This document shows, piece by piece, positions 8,497 to 14,684 of a stretch of 16,006 nt of DNA (position 1 is the stretch's first letter; each line of letters begins with the position of its first letter). The DNA comes from Methylococcaceae bacterium (GTDB lineage: Bacteria; Pseudomonadota; Gammaproteobacteria; Methylococcales; Methylococcaceae), in the NCBI GenBank assembly GCA_012026715.1, contig VEPB01000166.1, positions 1 through 16,006 of the forward strand, given 5' to 3'. Below the pieces are notes generated by a model that did not search any database, was not told where the DNA came from, and saw nothing but the letters and a program-made list of their open reading frames with translations. Both the position numbers and the translations under genes were made by a program.

Positions 8497-11400
8497 TTAC
8501 GGTTGGTCGGTTAGCCACGCGGTTCGGATTCCCTCTTCCCGCGCCATCAGCTCGCCGTAGCCAAGCCCGCCGGTCAGCGGCGCCGGCGTTCCCTCGTGCG
8601 CCAGATAGCGGGTCGCCGCCCAGGCCAGTTCCGCGTCCGACAAATCCCGGCCCCAGGCCAGGAAGCCGGCACCGGCTCGGCTGATGATATGGTTGGCGAT
8701 CGCCGTGGCGGTGATTTCGTTGGCCAGGGGATGCTGATCCAGCCGCGCGGCAAAATCCTTTCGCAAGGTTTCCGGGAAGTATGCCCGGAATAGCGCGCGG
8801 GCTGTCTCGCTCCGGAGATTCTCGGGCTGTTCCAGCAAGGCCTTCTTGAGAGCCAGCTTGGCATGCTGCATCAACACCGCCAGTTCCGGGCGGGTCAGCC
8901 CCTTGGGTTGGCGCTGTGAGAGTTCGTGGCGGTTGGGTAGGCCCGCCCCCGCCCGGTCCAGTTGACCGGCATTTTCGAGCCGATCCATGATCTCCAGGAA
9001 GGGTTCGGCATGCTTGCCACAGCGTTCCAGGTCCAGGGAAATGCAGAGGGATTGCTCGGCATTGTGTCCGAGCACCATGGAACAGACGTCCTCGGTCAGC
9101 TGCTTCAGTATCTGGTTGCGTTCTTCGTGGCCACTGAGCAGTCCGGTTCTGACCCATTGATCCAACAGGATCTTCAGATTGACCTCGTGATCCGACAGGT
9201 CCACGCCGGCGGAATTGTCCACCGCGTCGGTATTGATGCGGCCGCCGGCCAGTGCGTATTCGACCCGGGCGCGCTGGGTGAAGCCGAGATTGGCGCCTTC
9301 TGCCACCACCACGGCCCGAAGTTGCCCGGCGTCGACGCGTACGCCGTCGTTGGCATGATCGCCGATGATCTCGTGGACTTCGGAGCTGGCCTTGACGTAG
9401 GTGCCGATGCCTCCCAGCCAGAGGAGGTCCACCGGGGCTGCCAGCAGCAGCCGGATCAGCTCTTCGCCGTTCAGCGCGGTCTGTCGGGTGCCGAGCCAGG
9501 CGCGAACCGGCGCGCTCAACGGAATGTCCTTGGCGTTTCGCGGATATATGCCGCCGCCCGGCGACAGGCAGCCCGTGTCGTAGTCGGCCCAGGTCGAGGC
9601 GGGCAGCTCGAACAGACGCCGACGTTCGGCCCAGGCCAGAGCAGGGTCCGGTTCTGGATCGAGGAAAATATGGCGGCCGTCGAAGGCAGCCAGCAGCTTC
9701 AGATTGCGGGAAAGCAGCATGCCATTGCCGAACACGTCGCCATCCATGCTGCCGATCCCGACCGCCGTCAGCGGTTCCCGATCCGCATCGCGGCCCAATT
9801 CGGCGAAGTGGCGGCGGACACACTCCCAGGCGCCGCGGGCGGTGATTCCCAGCGCCTTATGGTCATAGCCGTGCGATCCCCCGCTGGCGAAGGCATCCCC
9901 CAGCCAGAAGGCGTACTCCGCCGCCAGTGCGTTGGCGGTATCCGACAGCTTGGCCGTGCCCTTGTCGGCGGCGACGACCAGATAGGGATCGGCTCCGTCG
10001 TAAGCGATGATGGCGCTGTCGTGATCCGCCTTGCCATCGACCGGGTTGTCGGTCAACTGGAGCAGGCCGCGGATAAAGGCGCAGTAGGCGGTTCTGGCTT
10101 GCTCGGCAATCGGTACGGTGGAATTCGGCGCCGGTTTGAGGACGAAGCCACCCTTGGCGCCTCCCGGTACGATCAGGGCATTCTTGACGTTTTGGGTGCG
10201 TAACAGGCCGAGGATTTCGATGCGGAAGTCATCGGGCCGGTCGGACCAGCGGATGCCGCCTCGGGCCACCTTGGCCGAGCGCAGATGGATTCCCTCCATA
10301 TGGCGGCCATGAACATAGATCTCGTAGCGCGGTTTGGGTTGGGGAATCTGCAGCAGCCCCAGACTGTCCAGCTTGAGGGCCACGACATGTTCGTTGACCT
10401 GGGATTGGTAGAAGTTGGTTCGTACGGTGGCGTCCATCAGATTGAATAGCTCCCGCAGGATATGGTCTTCCAGACTGTCCGTAACCGATGCCAGCGCTAG
10501 TGCCAATTCGCTACGGAGATCGGCCAGCACCTCCTCTTCGCGCCAGTTGGGATCGGGTGGTCCCCACTGGGGGTCGAACCGGGCTCTGAAATAGTTGATC
10601 AGTTGCAGGGTGACCGCCGGGAAATTGCAGAGCGCGCCATGAAAGCTTTCCAGGCCGTAACGCGGCTTCAGCTGGAGGGCGTAGTTGCGATAGGCGCGCA
10701 ACAGGTCGATGCTGCGCCAATCGAGACCGGTCAGCGGCAGCAACCGATTGAGGGCGTCGCTTACCGCCGCGCCGGTGAGGACCAGGGTCAGCGTCTCCAG
10801 CAACGGGGCCAGCACGAGCTTCAGCGGAAGGGCGCCGATTGCGGCGCCGTGGACGCTGAAACTGTCGAGGTAAACGGGGAGGGATCCGGTCATGAACCGG
10901 AACCGGACGTGATCGGTGACCCGAAGCCCCAAGTTTTCCAAATGCGGTATGACCTCGTCCAGGTCGCGTTGGACATGGCCGTACAGCCGCAGCGACCAAC
11001 GTCCCGGAAGCTCAGGATCGGGGCAAAGCCGGAGCTGCACGACCCCGGTTCGCGCCAGATCCCGAAGCGTCAACAAGTCGCGCGCCGCCAAGGCCGGCGG
11101 GGTCATGCTGCGGTAGGCCTCGGCAGGGTCCGGGCGGTGCCGTTCCAACAAGCGGTCGGCCTCATCGGTGCCCAGCCGCCGCCTCAGCAGTCGCCGTAGC
11201 CGATGCTCCCAGGGCAGTCCCAATCGATTGAGTCCCCGTTCCAGCGAATCCAAGTCCAAGGTCAGGTCGTCGCTGGCCAGCTCCAGGGACCAATACAGCC
11301 CCAGCCGGTCGCCACCGCCATCCAGGACGCGGCATTCCTGCAAGCTTGCCGATAACTGCCCGCATAGCCAGACGGCCATGGCGCCGAGGTGCTCCGAGCG

Positions 11401-12609
11401 GTGCAGCGCTTTCGGTTGCAGGGCGATCAGATTGAGGATGCCGGGGCCGGTGCCCGCCAGCAGCACCAGTTTCAGGTGTTCCGGTCGCGACAGTACCTGA
11501 AGCAGCGAACGGGCGACCAGGTGCAGCTGCTCGCTGTCGGCCAGGAATAGCGGTAGCTTGGGGAACAGGTTGAACAGTCCCAGCAGCCGGTCGAAGTCGT
11601 AGGATCCCTGGGGTAGGGCGATCAGGTCCACCGCCAGGGCAACTTTGCGGAGTACCGCCGGCTCGGTGAGGGCCGGAGCCGCCAGTGCGCGGGTGGAGTA
11701 GAGGCCGAGCCAGCCGTGCTCGACCGGTCCGGCGGAACCGTGCAGGCGGATGCCAAGGTAGATCAGGGGCACCTCGCGATACACCGGGCTCGGCCAGCCG
11801 GTGACGCACACCGCCAGGTTCGCCTCCCGGCCAAGAACCCGTTGCTTCCGGGTGGGTTCGAGCCAAGCCGTCGGGCACAACGGTCGATCGGGTCCGCCGA
11901 GCGGCAGCCCCAGTTGGGCCGCTTCGTCCTCGACCCAGGCGCCCGCCGGTTCCTGATGCCAGCGCCGGTAAGCCAGCGGCTGGAAGGCCCCTTGCCGCAG
12001 CCATAGCAGGACCGCGCCTTCGGTCGTCGACAGATATCCTGGAGCGATGGCATGGAGGGCCGACTGGAGGGCTGCGTAGTGACGGTAAACCAACAGATTG
12101 AGCTCCAGTGCGTTCTGGATCGAACCCTGGTGGCTGTCGGCGTCGTCAAGCCGGACGACAATCAACACATCTCGCGTGCCGCTGTCAGCGGCACGGTGAA
12201 TCTCGGTCAGTCCAACGCCATTCCGCTCGGCGGTAAAGGCCAGATAACTGAGCAGCTTGATCCGGCCGTCGCGAAAAGCGGGCAACAGTTGCAGAGTGGC
12301 TGCGGCATGGGGAGAGTCGGGGCCGTTGATCAGCAGGTGGCGGCGGTGGCCGCCGCTCTGGTGCAGCCGGAAGGCGAAATCGCAGCGCCGTGAAGTCATC
12401 AGTTCCAGTGCGGCGACGGCCAGTGCCAGGATTGCCTGGGGGTCAAGAGCGCTCAGCGGCGATTCGGCGGGAAACAGCAACGGCAGCAACTGATGCAGCA
12501 AATGGCGGAAGCGCTGGTCCGCCTGCGCCGCGATGAGGGCTTGCAGGGTTTCGTGGCGGTCAGGATCGGAAAAGCGGTCGGCGCGGCTTTGCAGCAGGCG
12601 TATGGTCAC
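8497..12609 (-). CDS. gdhB: Large NAD-specific glutamate dehydrogenase
   Basis: 1370 aa. Member of the large bacterial NAD-GDH family (PF05088), which oxidises glutamate to 2-oxoglutarate and ammonia and is mainly catabolic. The long N-terminal half (1 to about 700) carries weakly conserved ACT-like regulatory regions. The catalytic core follows, with GGIRWSDRPDDFRIEILGLL, then VPGGAKGGFVLKP with the catalytic lysine (K819), and further on VDNSAGVDLSDHEVNLKIL (from about 1131). The protein is about 250 residues shorter than the roughly 1600-aa Pseudomonas enzyme. It stops soon after the segment RAYFPETLRKDF...HPLANEITATAIANHI, so much of the C-terminal helical domain is absent. The start is GTG with AAGGA 11 nt upstream (12621-12625), overlapping the stop of the preceding anti-sigma gene 15 bp away, which implies coupling. 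glnE follows by 52 bp. The symbol follows Pseudomonas usage. Confidence 0.93.
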   Translation of the reverse strand: MTIRLLQSRADRFSDPDRHETLQALIAAQADQRFRHLLHQLLPLLFPAESPLSALDPQAILALAVAALELMTSRRCDFAFRLHQSGGHRRHLLINGPDSPHAAATLQLLPAFRDGRIKLLSYLAFTAERNGVGLTEIHRAADSGTRDVLIVVRLDDADSHQGSIQNALELNLLVYRHYAALQSALHAIAPGYLSTTEGAVLLWLRQGAFQPLAYRRWHQEPAGAWVEDEAAQLGLPLGGPDRPLCPTAWLEPTRKQRVLGREANLAVCVTGWPSPVYREVPLIYLGIRLHGSAGPVEHGWLGLYSTRALAAPALTEPAVLRKVALAVDLIALPQGSYDFDRLLGLFNLFPKLPLFLADSEQLHLVARSLLQVLSRPEHLKLVLLAGTGPGILNLIALQPKALHRSEHLGAMAVWLCGQLSASLQECRVLDGGGDRLGLYWSLELASDDLTLDLDSLERGLNRLGLPWEHRLRRLLRRRLGTDEADRLLERHRPDPAEAYRSMTPPALAARDLLTLRDLARTGVVQLRLCPDPELPGRWSLRLYGHVQRDLDEVIPHLENLGLRVTDHVRFRFMTGSLPVYLDSFSVHGAAIGALPLKLVLAPLLETLTLVLTGAAVSDALNRLLPLTGLDWRSIDLLRAYRNYALQLKPRYGLESFHGALCNFPAVTLQLINYFRARFDPQWGPPDPNWREEEVLADLRSELALALASVTDSLEDHILRELFNLMDATVRTNFYQSQVNEHVVALKLDSLGLLQIPQPKPRYEIYVHGRHMEGIHLRSAKVARGGIRWSDRPDDFRIEILGLLRTQNVKNALIVPGGAKGGFVLKPAPNSTVPIAEQARTAYCAFIRGLLQLTDNPVDGKADHDSAIIAYDGADPYLVVAADKGTAKLSDTANALAAEYAFWLGDAFASGGSHGYDHKALGITARGAWECVRRHFAELGRDADREPLTAVGIGSMDGDVFGNGMLLSRNLKLLAAFDGRHIFLDPEPDPALAWAERRRLFELPASTWADYDTGCLSPGGGIYPRNAKDIPLSAPVRAWLGTRQTALNGEELIRLLLAAPVDLLWLGGIGTYVKASSEVHEIIGDHANDGVRVDAGQLRAVVVAEGANLGFTQRARVEYALAGGRINTDAVDNSAGVDLSDHEVNLKILLDQWVRTGLLSGHEERNQILKQLTEDVCSMVLGHNAEQSLCISLDLERCGKHAEPFLEIMDRLENAGQLDRAGAGLPNRHELSQRQPKGLTRPELAVLMQHAKLALKKALLEQPENLRSETARALFRAYFPETLRKDFAARLDQHPLANEITATAIANHIISRAGAGFLAWGRDLSDAELAWAATRYLAHEGTPAPLTGGLGYGELMAREEGIRTAWLTDQP

Positions 12610-12624
12610 GGATGGTGCGGTCCT

Positions 12625-13059
12625 TCACGAATGCCGGGCCAGCTTCATGTGCATTTCCAGGCAGTTGCCGTTGCTGTCCCGGTGGTAATTGACCGAATCC
12701 ATCAAGGTGCGGATGAAGAAGATGCCGCGGCCCCGCTCGTCGAGCTGATCGAAATCGGGTTGCGGAACCGCGTCCAGGTCGAACCCGGTGCCCTGATCGT
12801 AAACCTGGATGCACAGACTTTCACCCTCGACGTGAATGTGGACCCTGAGCTTTTGCTTGGGACTGCAGCACATGGAGTGTTCGATGGCATTGGCGAGCGC
12901 TTCGGTCAGCACCAGATTCAGGTGGTAAGCCAGGGTCTCACGGTCGCCGGCGTATTCCTCGATTTCCCGCACCAGCAGCTCGGCGATGTTGCCGATCAGC
13001 GCCAGGTAGCGGGTATGGGTGGGGACGGTAACCTCAAGGTCAATGTCGGTTGGCGCCAT
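12625..13059 (-). CDS. RsbW/SpoIIAB-type ATP-binding anti-sigma regulatory protein
   Basis: 144 aa, one GHKL ATPase domain (HATPase_c_2). The N box EALANAIEHS (53-62, N57), the G1 box DQGTGFDL (88-95) and the lid/G2 segment ERGRGIFFIRTLMD (108-121) are clear. Relatives are serine kinases that bind a sigma factor or another target and phosphorylate a STAS antagonist. The adjacent STAS gene supports this kind of partner switch, but no sigma factor or PP2C phosphatase is in the window, so the target is unknown. Two ATGs are possible, at 13065 and 13059. I chose 13059 because GAGGTGA (13066-13072) abuts the first ATG and is correctly spaced only for the second. It overlaps the end of the STAS gene by 20 bp and precedes the glutamate dehydrogenase by 15 bp. 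Confidence 0.9.
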   Translation of the reverse strand: MAPTDIDLEVTVPTHTRYLALIGNIAELLVREIEEYAGDRETLAYHLNLVLTEALANAIEHSMCCSPKQKLRVHIHVEGESLCIQVYDQGTGFDLDAVPQPDFDQLDERGRGIFFIRTLMDSVNYHRDSNGNCLEMHMKLARHS

Positions 13060-13408
13060 GGGCATTCACCTCGCGGCTTGCGGCCAAGGCCTCGTCGAGA
13101 CTGGAATAGATCTCGAACACCCGGTGCAGTCGGGTCAGTTCGAACATGGAATGCACCCGCGGCTGCAAGCCCGTCAGAATCAGGCTTCCCTGCCGCAGAT
13201 TGGCGTTCTTGTAACCGGACAGGAGCGCGCCCAGGCCCGAGCTGTCGATGAACCGCACCGCCGCCAGGTCGACGATCAGCAGATGCTGGCCGTTTTCCAG
13301 CAGCTTCTGGAGGAAGTCTTTCAACTCCAGCGAGTTGTGGGCATCTATACGCTCTTCCTTCAAACTGATCAAGGTCTTGTTGTCGGCGTTTTCGACCGTG
13401 ATGTTCAT
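13040..13408 (-). CDS. STAS-domain anti-sigma factor antagonist
   Basis: 122 aa, a single STAS domain like SpoIIAA and RsbV. It starts MNITVEN and carries the phospho-acceptor loop FIDSSGLGALLSGYK (about 53-67). By comparison with SpoIIAA, the second serine (S57) is the probable phosphorylation site. In the unphosphorylated form such proteins bind the anti-sigma kinase and free its target. The ATG at 13408 was chosen over an ATG 36 bp upstream because a strong AAGGAGGG (13417-13424) sits 8 nt before it. It is first in the minus-strand run, and its end overlaps the cognate-looking ATP-binding protein gene by 20 bp. The good ribosome binding site suggests it is made in excess over its partner. 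Confidence 0.92.
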   Translation of the reverse strand: MNITVENADNKTLISLKEERIDAHNSLELKDFLQKLLENGQHLLIVDLAAVRFIDSSGLGALLSGYKNANLRQGSLILTGLQPRVHSMFELTRLHRVFEIYSSLDEALAASREVNAHGANRH

Positions 13409-13416
13409 GGGGTTAT

Positions 13417-13424
13417 CCCTCCTT
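13417..13424 (-). promoter_or_regulatory. Ribosome binding site that fixes the STAS gene start
   Basis: AAGGAGGG on the minus strand, 8 nt before the ATG at 13408. It is the strongest Shine-Dalgarno sequence seen in the window and lies inside the longer open frame, which makes the upstream ATG at 13444 unlikely. Confidence 0.8.
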
Positions 13425-13499
13425 GCTCGGTAGGAATGGAACATGGGTTGGACCCTTGCCGGGCTCTTCTCGTTTCCCCTGAAGCCACCGCTATTTCCG

Positions 13500-13515
13500 A
13501 TGCCGGCGCCGGCAT
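13500..13515. promoter_or_regulatory. Perfect 16-bp palindrome in the divergent intergenic region
   Basis: ATGCCGGCGCCGGCAT is its own reverse complement. It lies 92 bp upstream of the STAS start and 132 bp upstream of the glycan transferase start, in the only divergent intergenic region of the window. The placement suits a dimeric regulator site acting on one or both operons. Perfect GC-rich palindromes can also arise by chance in such DNA, so binding is unproven. Confidence 0.4.
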
Positions 13516-13585
13516 GTGGCCAACCAAGAGTATGGACGATGGCGACTTTTCTGCCGAGTCCCTTGGCGGCATTTGAACTGCCGGG

Positions 13586-13614
13586 TTTTGGTACGCGCGC
13601 GCTTCGGGGATAAT
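13586..13614 (+). promoter_or_regulatory. Weak candidate promoter for the glycan pair
   Basis: GATAAT at 13609-13614 matches the -10 consensus in five of six positions and lies 32 bp before the ATG at 13647. The -35 region is poor: TTTTGG at 17-bp spacing, or TTGGTA at 15-bp spacing. The spacer contains an alternating purine-pyrimidine run (13591-13602). Suggestive only. Confidence 0.3.
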
Positions 13615-13646
13615 GAAACGGTGATTCATCTTACCTATCTGCCGCA

Positions 13647-14684
13647 ATGATTGATGGCGCCAGGCTCCTCGCCCTGATGGCCGCGGTGGCCGCCGGTTCC
13701 TTCGGATTGACCGGTCTGGTTCGCCGCTATGCGCGCATCCGGCTGCTGGATGTGCCCAATGCCCGCAGCTCCCATTCCTGCCCCACGCCACGCGGCGGAG
13801 GTGCCGCGGTGGTGGTGGCGTGGCTTATCGCCCTGTGGCTGGCGCCGGTGTCCGCTGGCAGTCGGCTTGCGTTGGCGTTTAGCGGTGGGTTGGCCGTGGC
13901 GGCCGTGGGGTTTGTGGATGATCACCGCCCGTTGTCCGCCCGCCACCGCATGGCGGTGCATCTGGGGGCGGCGATCTGGGCGCTCGGCTGGCTCGGCGGG
14001 CTGCCGCAGCTGGCACTGGGCGGTCACTCCTGGGCGTTGGGCTGGGCCGGCTCGGTCCTGGGTGTGGTGACGGTGGTCTGGATGCTGAATCTGTTCAATT
14101 TCATGGACGGCATCGACGGTCTGGCCGGATCGGAGGCGGGCTTCGTCGCGGGGGCGGCGGGGCTGCTGGGCCAGCTGTGGTATCCGGATTCCGGATTGGG
14201 CCCGCTCAACTTGCTGCTTGCAGCATCCTGTCTGGGATTCCTTGCCTGGAATTGGCCGCCGGCCTCCATCTTTATGGGGGATGTCGGCAGCGGTTTCATC
14301 GGCTTTGTCTTGGGGGTCAGCGCCATTGCCTCGGCCCGCCTGGGCGGGCTGAGCCTGGGGGTATGGCTGATTCTCTCCGCGGTATTCGTGGCCGACGCCA
14401 GCTACACCTTGCTTTGGCGTGTGGCGAGTGGACAGCGCTGGTTCGAGGCGCACCGCAGTCACGGTTACCAACATGCGGTCGCACGGTTGGGGGGGCATCG
14501 GCCTGTGACTCTGGCGGTGTGGGCCATCAACTTGGGTTGGCTGCTGCCCCTGGCGCTGCTGGCGGTCGCCCGTCCCGACTACGAATGGCTGTGTCTGCTA
14601 ATGGCCTACGCGCCGCTGTTGCTATTCGCGGTGTTCCTGGGGGCGGGCCGGTCGCAGTCCCGCCGCGTCGGAGAACCCGCATGA
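13647..14684 (+). CDS. WbpL/WecA-type undecaprenyl-phosphate sugar-1-phosphate transferase
   Basis: 345 aa polytopic inner-membrane protein of the MraY/WecA/WbpL family (PF00953). These enzymes move a HexNAc-1-phosphate from a UDP-sugar to undecaprenyl phosphate and start O-antigen, capsule or teichoic acid units. Conserved cytoplasmic loops are all present: VPNARSSHSCPTPRGGG (36-52), the magnesium-binding DD of GFVDDHRPLSARHR (91-92), NLFNFMDGIDGLAGSEA (148-164), IFMGDVGSGF (208-217) and the sugar-recognition loop EAHRSHGYQHAVARLGGH (267-284). The HRSHGYQ loop is like WbpL and WecA and unlike MraY, so this is not the peptidoglycan enzyme. The ATG at 13647 has no clear Shine-Dalgarno sequence. 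Its stop overlaps the next start as ATGA. The neighbouring 4,6-dehydratase suggests the donor is a UDP-6-deoxy-HexNAc such as UDP-QuiNAc or UDP-FucNAc, which is an inference. Confidence 0.92.
   Translation: MIDGARLLALMAAVAAGSFGLTGLVRRYARIRLLDVPNARSSHSCPTPRGGGAAVVVAWLIALWLAPVSAGSRLALAFSGGLAVAAVGFVDDHRPLSARHRMAVHLGAAIWALGWLGGLPQLALGGHSWALGWAGSVLGVVTVVWMLNLFNFMDGIDGLAGSEAGFVAGAAGLLGQLWYPDSGLGPLNLLLAASCLGFLAWNWPPASIFMGDVGSGFIGFVLGVSAIASARLGGLSLGVWLILSAVFVADASYTLLWRVASGQRWFEAHRSHGYQHAVARLGGHRPVTLAVWAINLGWLLPLALLAVARPDYEWLCLLMAYAPLLLFAVFLGAGRSQSRRVGEPA

Noticed and set aside
8186..9823. A 545-codon frame overlapping the glutamate dehydrogenase end and the glnE start
   Set aside because: It is a shifted-frame shadow of two well-conserved proteins, with Arg/Gly/Pro-rich low-complexity translation. 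It does not restore the missing C-terminus of the dehydrogenase.
13409..13444. Longer STAS protein starting at an ATG 36 bp upstream
   Set aside because: The 12 extra residues cover the strong AAGGAGGG site and do not resemble the STAS N-terminus, which begins at MNITVEN.
14024..14498. Minus-strand open frames opposite the WbpL-like gene
   Set aside because: They are His/Gln/Pro-rich antisense shadows of a membrane protein whose loop motifs are clearly conserved on the plus strand.
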